Translations under genes and position numbers: made by a program
Assembly (NCBI RefSeq): GCF_902364025.1
Contig: NZ_CABJCG010000009.1
Location: 64,965 to 128,964 of the forward strand
DNA from: Enterocloster lavalensis
Lineage (GTDB): Bacteria; Bacillota; Clostridia; Lachnospirales; Lachnospiraceae
Length of the DNA stretch: 64,000 nt
Direction: 5' to 3'
In this document: in pieces, positions 24,813-34,704 of the stretch
Numbering within the stretch: the stretch's first letter is position 1
Layout of the letters: each line of letters starts with the position of its first letter
Notes under the pieces: generated by a model
The model's database searches: none
Told to the model about the DNA's origin: nothing
The model's input: the letters and a program-made list of their open reading frames with translations, nothing else

Positions 24813-26780
24813 ATGAAAAAATATGCACAAAATCTCACGGAAAAAATCATTTCCGAACACCTGGTCCGGGGCCGGATGAAGGTGGGAACGGAGATCTTTC
24901 TCAGGGTGGACAGCACATTGGTCCACGACATGTCGGGAACCCTGGCTTACATCGGATTCGAGGCTATGGGCATCGATAAAATCCAGGTGCCGGCCGCGGT
25001 CACGTTCCAGGACCACAACCTGGTAGCAATGGACCACAGGAGCCTGGACGACCACCGGTTTGTGGCTTCCGCGGCCAGGCGCTACGGTTCCATGCTGTCC
25101 AAGGCCGGAAACGGCATCTGCCACAGCGTGTATTACAGCCGAATCGGCCGCCCCGGAACTGTGCTGGCCGGGGCGGACAGCCACAGCGCCACGGCCGGAG
25201 CGCTGGGGATGCTGGGCGTGGGCCTGGGCGGTCTGGACGTCAGCGCCATCATGGGCGGGGAGCCCATGGAGCTTAAGATGCCCGCGGTTATCGGCGTGGA
25301 GGTCAAAGGAAAGCTTAAGCCCGGCGTATCCGCCAAGGATGCGGCTCTCTGGCTGCTCAAACAGCTCTCGGTGAAGGGTGGCGTGGGCAAGGTTTTGGAA
25401 TATTTTGGGGAAGGAGTGGAAAACCTCTCGGTTCCCCAGCGGGCAACCATCGCCAACATGGGAGCGGAGATGGGGGCGACCGCCTCCGTGTTCCCGGCGG
25501 ACGAGGAGGTGCGGCGCTTTCTGAAGGCCCAGGGGCGGGAGGAACACTTTAGGGAACTGGCGGCGGACACTGGAGCCGTGTACAAGATGCGCCTGACGCT
25601 GGATTTAAGCCGCATCGTGCCCTCCGTGGCCGTTCCACCCATGCCGGACCAGGTGAAAAGCGTCCGGGAAGCGGGCCCGGTGAAGGTGGATCAGGTTTAC
25701 ATCGGTAGCTGCACCAACGGCTCCTATTATGATCTGGCCCGGGCCGCCCGGGTGCTAAGAGGGCGCCGGGTGCACCCGGATGTGAACCTGCTGGTGTCTC
25801 CAAGCAACCGCCAGGTTTACCAGATGCTGCTGGAGGACGGTTCCATCGGCCAGTTGATCAGGGCCGGGGCGCGGATCATGGAGTGCGGCTGCGGTCCCTG
25901 CATCGGGCTGGGGCAGGCTCCGCCCACCGGCGGGGTGTCGGTGAGAACCTCCAACCGCAATTACCGGGGGCGCTGCGGCACCGCGGACGCCTCCGTGTAC
26001 CTCACGGGCCCGGAGACCGCCGCGGCCACCGCTGTCCTGGGTTATTTGGCGGAGCCGGGGGACGTGATGGAGGATCTGACGGAGCTGGAGCAAGTGGTGG
26101 AGCCGGAAGCATACCCCGTGGATGACAGCCTGCTGTTTTGTTACGGCCAAGAGTCAGAGCATACCGAGCTGATCAAGGGGCCCAATATCCGGGAAATGCC
26201 GGTGAAGGGGCCGTTGGACGCCGATATCCGCGCACGGGTTGTGCTCAAAGCCGGGGATAACATCACCACGGACGACATTATCCCGCCGGGGCCGGAGGTG
26301 CTGACCCTGCGCCCCAATATCCCCGCCCTGTCCCGCTACCTGTTCCAGAAGATCGACCCCGGTTTTGCGGCCCGGGCGGAGGAATACGGCCGCAGTGTGA
26401 TCGTGGCCGGGGAAAACTACGGCCAGGGCTCCAGCCGGGAGCACGCGGCCATCGGACCCATGTACCTGGGAGTGAAAGCGGTGCTGGCCAGGTCCATTTC
26501 CCGGATTCACCGGAGCAATCTGATCAATTACGGCATTGTTCCCGTGCTGTTCGCCGACCCGGCGGACTATGAGGCCATATCGGCCGGGGACGAGCTGATG
26601 ATGGAGGACGCGCCCGGCCAGCTTTTGGGCGGGAACGGGACGGTCTGCCTGCGCAATCTGACCACGGGCCGGGATATCCCCGGAACCGTCTCCTTTACGG
26701 ACAAGGAACTGGAACTGCTGCTCGCGGGGGGACTGCTCCCCTACATTCACAATCGACACAACGGAGGGGGAAAACCATGA
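24813..26780 (+). CDS. Aconitase-family hydratase A
   Basis: A 655-residue single-chain protein with the large-subunit domains followed by the swivel domain (about 480-640). 4Fe-4S ligands lie in IGSCTNG and CGCGPC (near 298 and 361-364). Active-site landmarks DHNL, DSHSATAGALG and the swivel motif ENYGQGSSREHAA are present. The family reversibly hydrates and dehydrates tricarboxylates (citrate, isocitrate, homocitrate, isopropylmalate, methylcitrate). Ribosome site GAAGGAG. It overlaps the next paralogue by 4 bases, an arrangement suggesting two steps or stereoisomers of one pathway rather than the citric-acid-cycle enzyme. Confidence 0.87.
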   Translation: MKKYAQNLTEKIISEHLVRGRMKVGTEIFLRVDSTLVHDMSGTLAYIGFEAMGIDKIQVPAAVTFQDHNLVAMDHRSLDDHRFVASAARRYGSMLSKAGNGICHSVYYSRIGRPGTVLAGADSHSATAGALGMLGVGLGGLDVSAIMGGEPMELKMPAVIGVEVKGKLKPGVSAKDAALWLLKQLSVKGGVGKVLEYFGEGVENLSVPQRATIANMGAEMGATASVFPADEEVRRFLKAQGREEHFRELAADTGAVYKMRLTLDLSRIVPSVAVPPMPDQVKSVREAGPVKVDQVYIGSCTNGSYYDLARAARVLRGRRVHPDVNLLVSPSNRQVYQMLLEDGSIGQLIRAGARIMECGCGPCIGLGQAPPTGGVSVRTSNRNYRGRCGTADASVYLTGPETAAATAVLGYLAEPGDVMEDLTELEQVVEPEAYPVDDSLLFCYGQESEHTELIKGPNIREMPVKGPLDADIRARVVLKAGDNITTDDIIPPGPEVLTLRPNIPALSRYLFQKIDPGFAARAEEYGRSVIVAGENYGQGSSREHAAIGPMYLGVKAVLARSISRIHRSNLINYGIVPVLFADPADYEAISAGDELMMEDAPGQLLGGNGTVCLRNLTTGRDIPGTVSFTDKELELLLAGGLLPYIHNRHNGGGKP

Positions 26781-28714
26781 ATTTGACTGCGAAAATCATT
26801 TCCTCCCACCTGATTCGGGGGGAGGCGAAGGAGGGAAATGAGATCGCACTGGGCATCGACCAGACCCTGACCCAGGACGCTCTGGGGATGCTGGCTTATA
26901 TCGCCTTTGAATCCTTCGGCATTCCACAGGTCAGGACCCAGTGCTCGGTCAGCTATCTTGACCACAACATGGTCTATCTGGACCACAGGAACCCCGACGA
27001 CCACGCCTATCTGATCTCCATGGGCAAAAAGTATGGAATCCGCGTGTCCCGGCCCGGAAACGGCATCTGCCACCTGGTTCACTGCGGGCGGTTCGCCGTG
27101 CCCGGAAGAACGCTTCTGGGCACGGACAGCCACACGCCCACCAGCGGCGCTCTGGGGATGCTGGCTCTGGGAGCGGGCGGAATCGACGTTGCGGCGGCCA
27201 TGGCCGGGGAGCCCTTTTACCTGAAAATGCCCCGGGTGGTGAACGTGCGCCTGACCGGGAGTTTTAAACCCGGCGTTGGGGCCAAGGACCTGGCGTTGGC
27301 TATTGCCGGGCGCTTCACGGTAAAGGGTGGGACCGGCTGTGTGCTGGAGTACACCGGCCCGGCCCTGGGACATCTGACGGTTCCCCAGCGAATGACCTTG
27401 GCCAATATGGGGGCGGAGACCGGCGCGACCAGCTCCATTTTCCCCTCAGACGAGCAGACCAGAATCTACCTGAAGGCCCAGGGGCGGGAGGCGGACTTTC
27501 TGCCCCTGGCCGCGGACCCGGGGGCGGAGTACGGTCAGGTGGTGGAGTTCGACCTGGGGGAGGTGGATTTCATGGCGGCTAAACCCAGCCAGCCGGACCG
27601 CGTGACGCCGGTCCGGGAGCTGAGAGGAATCCCGGTGAACCAGGTCTACATCGGCAGCTGCACCAACAGCTCCTACAGCGACTTAAAAACAGCCGCCCGG
27701 ATTCTGAGGGGGCGCATGGTGCCGGATCACGTCAGCCTGGTGGTGTCCCCGGGGTCCCGGCAGAACTATCAGATGATGATGGAGGAGGGGATCCTCTCCG
27801 ATTTTGTGCTGGCGGGGGCCAGGATTCTGGAATGCGGCTGCGGCCCCTGCGTGGGAATGGGCCAGGCGGTCCAGAGCGGCGGGGTGTCGGTGCGCACCTC
27901 CAACCGCAATTTTAAGGGGCGCTGCGGTACAGCGGACGCCTCCGTGTACCTGGCGGGACCTGCGGTGGCCGCCGCCGCTGCGGTGACGGGATTTCTCTGT
28001 CCGCCGGGCGAGGTCATTTCCCTGGAGGAGCTGGCCGGGATCGGGGAGCCGGAGGCATATTTTGTGGACGATGCTATGATCGCGTTGCCTGCCGGCCCGG
28101 AGGCGCGGGATCAGGTGGAGGTGGTGAGGGGGCCCAGCATCCGGCCCATTCCACTGGGAACGCCTCAGAACGGGGAGATTCGGGCCAGGGTGGTGAAAAA
28201 GCTGGGGGACAATGTGTCCACGGATGAGATCGCGCCCACCGGCCCGGAGTACGGCGCCTTGCGCTCCAACGTGCCGGAGGCGGCAAAGACGGCCTTTATC
28301 CGCAGCGACCCCGGATTTTACGGACGGGCCCTGGAGTACGGCAGCAGCGTGATTCTGGCCGGGGAGAATTACGGACAGGGCTCCAGCAGAGAGCACGCGG
28401 CCCTGCTCCCGGCCTATCTGGGCGTGAGGGTGGTGATCGCCCGGTCCTTTGCCAGAATCCACCGGACCAACCTGATCAACTTCGGGGTACTGCCCCTGGT
28501 TTTCGCAGAGGGGAGCGGGCCGGAGCTGGCAGAGGAGGGACAGGAGCTGGTGATCCAAAAGAAAATTTGTGCCGGAGAGACTTCGGACAGCTGGTATACC
28601 ATAACGGCCGGAGCCACCGGAAAAACCTTTGAGGCGGTGGCGTCCCTGACGGAGCGGGAGAGGGAAATCTACGCAGCAGGGGGACTTTTGAGCTTTATTA
28701 AGGGAAAATACTGA
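26777..28714 (+). CDS. Aconitase-family hydratase B
   Basis: A 645-residue paralogue of the preceding gene, with the same order of domains. Cluster ligands occur in IGSCTNS and CGCGPC, and the swivel motif ENYGQGSSREHAA is conserved. It begins inside the stop codon of hydratase A (ATGA). The two differ in residues around the substrate pocket (for example TSNRNF versus TSNRNY after the cluster), so they may prefer different substrates. A dedicated catabolic aconitase pair is inferred from the operon with LysR and tricarboxylate carrier genes. Confidence 0.87.
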   Translation: MNLTAKIISSHLIRGEAKEGNEIALGIDQTLTQDALGMLAYIAFESFGIPQVRTQCSVSYLDHNMVYLDHRNPDDHAYLISMGKKYGIRVSRPGNGICHLVHCGRFAVPGRTLLGTDSHTPTSGALGMLALGAGGIDVAAAMAGEPFYLKMPRVVNVRLTGSFKPGVGAKDLALAIAGRFTVKGGTGCVLEYTGPALGHLTVPQRMTLANMGAETGATSSIFPSDEQTRIYLKAQGREADFLPLAADPGAEYGQVVEFDLGEVDFMAAKPSQPDRVTPVRELRGIPVNQVYIGSCTNSSYSDLKTAARILRGRMVPDHVSLVVSPGSRQNYQMMMEEGILSDFVLAGARILECGCGPCVGMGQAVQSGGVSVRTSNRNFKGRCGTADASVYLAGPAVAAAAAVTGFLCPPGEVISLEELAGIGEPEAYFVDDAMIALPAGPEARDQVEVVRGPSIRPIPLGTPQNGEIRARVVKKLGDNVSTDEIAPTGPEYGALRSNVPEAAKTAFIRSDPGFYGRALEYGSSVILAGENYGQGSSREHAALLPAYLGVRVVIARSFARIHRTNLINFGVLPLVFAEGSGPELAEEGQELVIQKKICAGETSDSWYTITAGATGKTFEAVASLTEREREIYAAGGLLSFIKGKY

Positions 28715-28756
28715 GAGCGCGTGGGTAAAATCCGGGCTTATAAGCCGGCAAATACG

Positions 28757-28822
28757 ATAAGTTTTTATTATACCCCCAATCATATATAAATATTTCCTAT
28801 TTTTTGCCTGCTGTGATACCAT
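28757..28822 (+). promoter_or_regulatory. LysR-type control region of the TctC operon
   Basis: ATAA-N7-TTAT (28757-28771) and AATCATATATAAATATTTCC ending at 28797 match the block at 24700-24739. TTTCCT (28793-28798) and TACCAT (28817-28822) with an 18-base spacer form the weak promoter. A separate TATAAT at 28874-28879 lacks a -35 and may be an alternative. Confidence 0.55.
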
Positions 28823-28926
28823 GACCTTAGTTAAAGTATATAAAAAATATACCTTTAGCAACTCTAAAACATCTATAATGGCTAACTAGGGGTGGCCAAT
28901 CAGGCAAAGAAAGAGAGGAACAGATT

Positions 28927-29991
28927 ATGAGAAAACGTAACATGAAGGCACTGGCAATGGTTGCAGCCGCAGCACTTGTACTGGCAGGATGTTCAGGCGG
29001 AGGCGGTTCCGCCACCACAGCGGCAAAGGAGGAAGCGACCACCCAGGCGGCGGCTTCTGAGGAGAAGGCTACCGAGGCGGCTGCCGACACTACAGCGGCG
29101 GCAGCGGAGAAAACCACCGATTATCCCAACAAACCCATCGACCTGGTAGTTCCCTTCGCAGCAGGCGGAAACGTGGACCTGTCCTGCCGTATTCTGGCTC
29201 AGGAGCTGGAGAAAGAGCTGGGACAGCCGGTCAATGTACTGAATAAAGAGGGCGGCGGCGCTGTCGTGGGACAGACTTACGCCGTAACCCAGAAGCCGGA
29301 TGGCTACACCATGCTGGCCCTGACCTCCTCCTATGTAACCAACGTGTTAAGCGGAGCGACCACCTACGATATGGATTCCATCACCCCCATCGCGGAGTAT
29401 TGCTTCGACCCCGAGCTGATCGTGGCTTCCGAGGCCTCCGGAATCGAGACAATCGAGCAGTTTATGGAAGTGGGCAAGGAAAAAGTTCTGTTGAACTCCA
29501 CTCCCGGATTCTCCACCTCCCACCACATCGCCAGCCTGATCTTCACCCAGAAGACCGGCATTGAGTTTGAGTATATGCACACCAACGGCTCCGCGGAGCA
29601 GACTGTGCAGCTGGCGGGCGGACATGCGGAAGTGGGTATGACCACCTACGCCGGCGCTGCTTCCCTGATCGAGCAGGGTAAGATTAAGGTTCTGGCTATC
29701 TGTGCGGACGAGCGCAGCGACATCCTTCCGGACGTTCCCACTTTGAAGGAATCCGGCGTTGACTTCGTATATGGCGCTTACAGAGGGCTTGCGGTTCCGG
29801 CCGGAACTCCCGATGAGGTAGTTCAGATTCTCTCCGACGCGATGGCAAAGGTTATGGCCTCAGAGGAAGTGAAGACACAGTTTGACAACAGCGGTTTCCC
29901 GATTACCTATACGGATGCCGCGACCTTCAAAGAGTTCCTTGCAAATGACTATGTCAGCATGGAAGCTATTCAGGATCTGATTCAGGAATAA
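28927..29991 (+). CDS. tctC: Tripartite tricarboxylate transporter binding protein (TctC/BUG family)
   Basis: A 354-residue lipoprotein: the signal peptide ends at LAGC (Cys22), then an Ala/Thr/Glu-rich linker to about residue 60, then the BUG-fold opening YPNKPIDLVVPFAAGG. Such proteins bind carboxylates outside the cell and pass them to the TctBA membrane pair, encoded next. GAGAGGAA precedes the start. The gene is under the LysR-type block shared with the aconitase operon, which supports a tricarboxylate or similar polycarboxylate as ligand. Confidence 0.9.
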   Translation: MRKRNMKALAMVAAAALVLAGCSGGGGSATTAAKEEATTQAAASEEKATEAAADTTAAAAEKTTDYPNKPIDLVVPFAAGGNVDLSCRILAQELEKELGQPVNVLNKEGGGAVVGQTYAVTQKPDGYTMLALTSSYVTNVLSGATTYDMDSITPIAEYCFDPELIVASEASGIETIEQFMEVGKEKVLLNSTPGFSTSHHIASLIFTQKTGIEFEYMHTNGSAEQTVQLAGGHAEVGMTTYAGAASLIEQGKIKVLAICADERSDILPDVPTLKESGVDFVYGAYRGLAVPAGTPDEVVQILSDAMAKVMASEEVKTQFDNSGFPITYTDAATFKEFLANDYVSMEAIQDLIQE

Positions 29992-30019
29992 AACCAAAGC
30001 ACAGAAAGAGGTGACAGGA

Positions 30020-30463
30020 TTGGAGAAGAAAGATCTCGGTCTGGGAATCGGCGCCACGTTGCTGGGAATTGCCACAATGGTTTACTTTTTCAACATTCCC
30101 CCTAAATCGGCGTTCTTCCCGAAAATGATCAGCGGTGCGATCATTATTCTGGGAATCGTTATCACATTCAATGCTGTCAGGGCAATGAAGGCTGCTCCGG
30201 AAAAACCGGAGCGGCCTGATCCTAAAAAGGAGATTGCTTATGACAGAGTCGGTTTAATCGCAGCATATCTGTTTATTTATTATTTTGCGTTTCAGTATAT
30301 CGGATATACAATCCCCACATTCCTGCTGATCATGGCGACCTCCGTCACCCTGGGATACAAAAAATGGAAAGTTTTGGTTCCGGCGGCGGTATTGGTCAGC
30401 ATCGGCCTGTATCTGGCGTTTACGCAGGTGTTTAACATCCGTTTTATGGGGATGTTCTTTTAG
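30020..30463 (+). CDS. tctB: Tripartite tricarboxylate transporter small membrane subunit (TctB)
   Basis: A 147-residue membrane protein with four hydrophobic segments. I chose TTG 30020 because AAAGAGGTGA at 30004-30013 is itself the ribosome site; the GTG at 30011 lies inside it. It forms the small subunit next to TctA. The gene lies between the binding protein and TctA in canonical order. Confidence 0.85.
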   Translation: MEKKDLGLGIGATLLGIATMVYFFNIPPKSAFFPKMISGAIIILGIVITFNAVRAMKAAPEKPERPDPKKEIAYDRVGLIAAYLFIYYFAFQYIGYTIPTFLLIMATSVTLGYKKWKVLVPAAVLVSIGLYLAFTQVFNIRFMGMFF

Positions 30464-30479
30464 AAAGGAGGGTAATTGA

Positions 30480-31976
30480 GTGTCTAATATACTGTTAGGT
30501 TTTCAGACGGTGGCTACGCCCGGCGTGCTGCTGTTTCTGGTTATAGGCTGTGTGGTGGGCCTGGTCATCGGAGCCCTTCCGGGTCTGACCGGCAATATGG
30601 CCATTGCCCTGATGGTCCCCATGACCTTTGGCATGGAGCCCAGCGTGGGTCTGGCGTTTCTGGCGGCCATCTACTGCTCATCGATTTTTGGCGGATCCAT
30701 TTCTGCCATTCTCCTGGGAATCCCGGGCACGATCTCAAGTTTTGCCACAACCCTGGACGGCTATCCACTGGCGAAGAAGGGCAAGGCGGGACTGGCCCTG
30801 GGAACCTCCACCATGGCCAGCGTGTTTGGCGGCCTGTTCAGCGCTGTTGTGCTGCTGTTTCTGACTCCTGTGCTGGCTGAGGTGGCGCTGAAATTTGGTC
30901 CCGGTGAATATTTTGCGATATCCCTTCTGGGCATCGCCTGCATTACCAGCATCAGCGGCGACAATATCCCCAAGGGGCTGCTTTCCGGTATGATCGGCCT
31001 GCTGATCGCAATCATCGGAATGGACCCACAGAATGGGTATCCCCGTCTGACCTTCGGAAATATCAATTTACTCAGCGGTATCGGCCTGGTGGCCTCCCTG
31101 ATCGGTCTCTTCGGCGTGGTGTCCGTGTTTAAGACGGCGGAGGCGTGCAAGCGCGCCAAGACCAACGCTGCCATGCCGGAGGTGGACAGCGTGTGGATCG
31201 GCTGGAAGGAATGCCTCCATCAGCTTCCCACCTGGATTCGCGGCTCCATTATCGGAACCGTAGTCGGGATCATCCCCGGCGCGGGAACCAACGTGGCTAC
31301 GTTTATGGCTTACGATATGGAGAAAAAGCTGTCTAAGGATCCCGAGTCCTTCGGACAGGGTAATGCTATCGGCGTTGCGGCCCCCGAGTCCGCCAACAAT
31401 GCGGTTACCGGCGGTTCCCTGGTGCCCCTGCTGGCCCTGGGCGTTCCCGGCAACTCCACATCCGCCCTGTTTCTGGGCGCGATCATGATTCACGGCATGA
31501 GGACCGGCCCTGTGTTCTTCACAGAGCATCCGGACATTATTTACGGCCTGTTTATTTCGATTATCATTGCAAACATTATCATGGCGCCTTTGGGAATCTT
31601 TGTCCTGCGCTATATGAAGACCATTCTCTCCGTTCCCGAGGAGTTGTTAGGCGGAATTATCCTGGCCTTCTGTGTGACCGGCGTGTTTGCCATTGCAACC
31701 AACCCCTTTGACGTGCTGGTACTGATCATCTTCGGCCTGATCGGATACTTCTGCTACAAGTTTAAGATTCCCACGGCTCCCATGATCGTGGCGATGGTTC
31801 TGGGTTCCATGACGGAGAACAACCTGCGCCAGGCCCTGGTGGCCAGCAAGGGTTCCTGGGATTTCCTGTACAAGCAGCCCATTACTCTGACCGTGCTGAT
31901 CATCGCTGTTGGAAGCTTCTTCTTCCCCTTTATCGCAGCAAAGGTTAAGAAGATGAAAGCGGCCAAGGCCAAATAG
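30480..31976 (+). CDS. tctA: Tripartite tricarboxylate transporter large membrane subunit (TctA)
   Basis: A 498-residue membrane protein with about 12 hydrophobic segments and the family loops GALPGLTGNMAIALMVPMTF (32-51) and ALGVPGNSTSALFLGA (near 320). It is the permease of the Na+-dependent tripartite system. GTG start after AAAGGAGGG. Twelve bases later the PrpD gene starts, tying uptake to catabolism. Confidence 0.92.
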   Translation: MSNILLGFQTVATPGVLLFLVIGCVVGLVIGALPGLTGNMAIALMVPMTFGMEPSVGLAFLAAIYCSSIFGGSISAILLGIPGTISSFATTLDGYPLAKKGKAGLALGTSTMASVFGGLFSAVVLLFLTPVLAEVALKFGPGEYFAISLLGIACITSISGDNIPKGLLSGMIGLLIAIIGMDPQNGYPRLTFGNINLLSGIGLVASLIGLFGVVSVFKTAEACKRAKTNAAMPEVDSVWIGWKECLHQLPTWIRGSIIGTVVGIIPGAGTNVATFMAYDMEKKLSKDPESFGQGNAIGVAAPESANNAVTGGSLVPLLALGVPGNSTSALFLGAIMIHGMRTGPVFFTEHPDIIYGLFISIIIANIIMAPLGIFVLRYMKTILSVPEELLGGIILAFCVTGVFAIATNPFDVLVLIIFGLIGYFCYKFKIPTAPMIVAMVLGSMTENNLRQALVASKGSWDFLYKQPITLTVLIIAVGSFFFPFIAAKVKKMKAAKAK

Positions 31977-31988
31977 GAAAGACGGACT

Positions 31989-33338
31989 ATGAATATAACC
32001 AGAGATTTATGCGATTACCTGGCGGGCCTGACGGCGGACCGGCTGGATCAGGACCTGCTGGAGGATATCCGGTACAAGACCCTGGACTGGCTGGGCTGCG
32101 TGACCGGCGCGCTGGACAAGAAAAGCTCCCGGGCGGTTCTGGAAATGGCCCGGGAGAGCGGGGGAAATCCCCAGTGCAGCGCCTTTGGCCTGCCGGAGAA
32201 AACATCCATGTTTACGGCGGCATTTTCCAACGGAGTGCTGGGGCACACGTTGGAGTACGACGACGTGAACAAAATCGCCATCACCCACCCCGGCGCCATC
32301 GCGGTGCCGGCGGCCCTGGCGGCCGCGGAATACTGCGGCGCGGATTTTGAACGGTACGTCCTGGGCGTCACGGCGGGCTATGAGGTGATGATCCGCCTGG
32401 GCGCGGCCTTAAACCCCTCCCATTACGATTACTGGCACACCACGGGGACCTGCGGAGCCTTCGCAGCGGCCGCGGCCGCCGGAACGGTGATGGGATTTGA
32501 CGGGGAGAAGCTGTCCCGGGCCCTGGGGATCGCGGGCACCATGGCCTCCGGTCTGGTGTGCGTGTTCGGCACGGATGCCAAGCTGGTCAACGTGGGAAAC
32601 GCGGTGTCAAACGGGCTGAAGGCAGCGGTTTTGGCGGGAAAGGGATTTACGGTGCCCGGCGATGTGATCGAGCGGGAGGGCGGTTATGCCCAGGCTGTCA
32701 GCCAGACGCGGAATTTTAAATATTTATGTCCGCAGGACGGGGATGAGCTGAGAATACGGGACTCCTATTACAAGATTCACGCGGCCTGTGGCCATACGCA
32801 CTCGGCTTTGGACGCGCTCCAGAAAATCAAAAAGGCTCAGGATTTCGCGTGGGATCAGGTGGAATCCGTGTCCGTACACGCCTACAAAAAAGCGGTGGAA
32901 CTGACCGGCACATTTTGCTGCGATACGGAATTGAAAGCCAAATTCTCCATGCCCTACTGCATCGCGGCCATGCTCGTCTACGGGGAGGCCGGGCTCATGC
33001 AGTTCACGGAGGAAGTGAGAAATGATCCCAGAATACACAGATTGAAACATCGGATTAAGGTTGAAGAGGATCTCTCATATACGGAGGAATACCCCATACT
33101 CAGAATTGAGCGGCTGTCCGTGACCTTAAAGGACGGCAGGAAATGGGAGGAGGAAGTGGAGCTTCCCGAGGGGAAGCCGCCCAGGGAATACATCAGGGCC
33201 AAGTTCCTTTCCCTGGCGGGACTGACAATCGACAGAGACCGCGCCGCGCGGATTATGGAGCAGGTGCTGTCCTTAACAATGGAGTCTCCCATGAACCGGT
33301 TGGGAGACGGTTTGCGAGGTGAATTAAATGGCGGCTAA
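31989..33338 (+). CDS. MmgE/PrpD-family protein
   Basis: A 449-residue protein of the family that includes 2-methylcitrate dehydratase, cis-aconitate decarboxylase and iminodisuccinate epimerase. The conserved GHTLEYDD (about 82-89) and HPGA (near 97) match the family active-site region. Its end overlaps the lyase gene by 11 bases. That pairing, with a polycarboxylate importer, recalls the epimerase plus C-N lyase route for iminodisuccinate, and is an alternative to a methylcitrate-type role. The exact reaction cannot be settled from sequence. Confidence 0.85.
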   Translation: MNITRDLCDYLAGLTADRLDQDLLEDIRYKTLDWLGCVTGALDKKSSRAVLEMARESGGNPQCSAFGLPEKTSMFTAAFSNGVLGHTLEYDDVNKIAITHPGAIAVPAALAAAEYCGADFERYVLGVTAGYEVMIRLGAALNPSHYDYWHTTGTCGAFAAAAAAGTVMGFDGEKLSRALGIAGTMASGLVCVFGTDAKLVNVGNAVSNGLKAAVLAGKGFTVPGDVIEREGGYAQAVSQTRNFKYLCPQDGDELRIRDSYYKIHAACGHTHSALDALQKIKKAQDFAWDQVESVSVHAYKKAVELTGTFCCDTELKAKFSMPYCIAAMLVYGEAGLMQFTEEVRNDPRIHRLKHRIKVEEDLSYTEEYPILRIERLSVTLKDGRKWEEEVELPEGKPPREYIRAKFLSLAGLTIDRDRAARIMEQVLSLTMESPMNRLGDGLRGELNGG

Positions 33339-34689
33339 TATGCTGGATTCCATGCTGTACCGCAATGCCTACAGCACGGAGGAAATGCGGACGATATTTG
33401 ACGACAGAACTATCATCCAGAACTTTCTGGATATCGAAAAGGCCCTGGCTCAGGTGCAGGGAGAAATGGGGATTATTCCCAAAGAAGCGGCGGATGAAAT
33501 CTGCAAAAAAGGGTTTGTGGAGAATCTGGATATCGGCGAGATCGAGGCGGGCATCGTCAAGGTGGGCCACTCCCTGGTGCCCATTCTGCGCAATTTTCAG
33601 AAAAAATGCGACAACGGGTACGGCGAGTACATCCATCTGGGCGCGACTACCCAGGATATTCTGGACACCGGCTTTATGATGTCAGTGAAACGAGGCTTCG
33701 AGGCGGTCTACCGGGACGCCCTGGAGGCCGAGGAGGCGGTTTTGGACCTGGTGGACCGGTACGCGGATACGGTGATGGCCGGGCGCACCCACGGCCAGCA
33801 GGCGATTCCCATCACCTTCGGCTACAAGGCCGCGGTGTGGGCCAGCGAGCTGCGCCGGGATATCGAGCGCATGGAGGATTGCAGAAAACGCTGTTTTGTG
33901 GGACAATTATCAGGAGCGGTGGGCTCCATGGCCGGATTCGGGGAAAATGGACGGGAGATCAGCCGCAGGGTGATTGAGGCGCTGGACCTGGACGTGCCGG
34001 ACATTTCCTGGCATGTGAGCCGGGACCGGCTGGCGGAGATCGTCAGCGTGCTGGCAACCCTGGGCTGCACCTTCGGCAAGATCGGCCAGGAGATCGTATA
34101 TCTGCAGGGAACCGAGACCGGCGAGGCCGCGGAGGGGTTTGTTCACGGAGCCGTGGGCAGCAGCACCATGCCCCATAAGCGCAATCCGGTGGCCCCGGAG
34201 GCGCTTCAGACCCTGTCCCGGCTGGCCAAGGCGGGCATGGGAGCCACGTTCGATTCCATGTACCAGTTCCACGAGCGGGACGGCGCGTCCTGGAAGATCG
34301 AGTGGATGAGTGTAAATGAGACGGTGATGCTGGTGGGCGGCGTGGCCGCCAAGGGCAAGAAGCTGCTTAAGAACCTGGACGTGTTCCCGGAGCGCATGAA
34401 GGCGAATCTGGACCTGCTTAAGGGCCTGATGATGTCCGAGCCGGTGATGCTGGAGCTGGGTAAAAAGATCGGCAAGCAGACGGCCCACGAGGTGGTCTAC
34501 GAGGTGTCCATGGCGGCGTTTGAGGAGCAGGCGGACTTTAAGGCGAAGCTTCTGGAAAATGAGGTGGTGGCCGCCAATATGACAGTGGCAGAGCTGGACG
34601 CTCTCCTGGACCCGGAGCGGTATACCGGGGACTGCGCGGCCATCGCGCGGGAGGTCAGCGCCTCCATAAGGAAAAAGAGAAAAGGATAA
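33328..34689 (+). CDS. Fumarase/ASL-superfamily lyase, PurB/CMLE-like (paralogue 1)
   Basis: A 453-residue lyase. HLGATTQDILDT (103-114) and GSSTMPHKRNP (near 275-285) are signatures of the adenylosuccinate lyase/carboxymuconate cycloisomerase branch. GRTHGQQ carries the superfamily's catalytic His (His155), so a true C-N or C-O elimination releasing fumarate is likely. GAGGTGA precedes the ATG. It is not near purine genes and is translationally coupled to the PrpD gene, so it is probably catabolic and not PurB. Confidence 0.85.
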   Translation: MAANMLDSMLYRNAYSTEEMRTIFDDRTIIQNFLDIEKALAQVQGEMGIIPKEAADEICKKGFVENLDIGEIEAGIVKVGHSLVPILRNFQKKCDNGYGEYIHLGATTQDILDTGFMMSVKRGFEAVYRDALEAEEAVLDLVDRYADTVMAGRTHGQQAIPITFGYKAAVWASELRRDIERMEDCRKRCFVGQLSGAVGSMAGFGENGREISRRVIEALDLDVPDISWHVSRDRLAEIVSVLATLGCTFGKIGQEIVYLQGTETGEAAEGFVHGAVGSSTMPHKRNPVAPEALQTLSRLAKAGMGATFDSMYQFHERDGASWKIEWMSVNETVMLVGGVAAKGKKLLKNLDVFPERMKANLDLLKGLMMSEPVMLELGKKIGKQTAHEVVYEVSMAAFEEQADFKAKLLENEVVAANMTVAELDALLDPERYTGDCAAIAREVSASIRKKRKG

Positions 34690-34704
34690 AGGAGAGCATT
34701 TATA

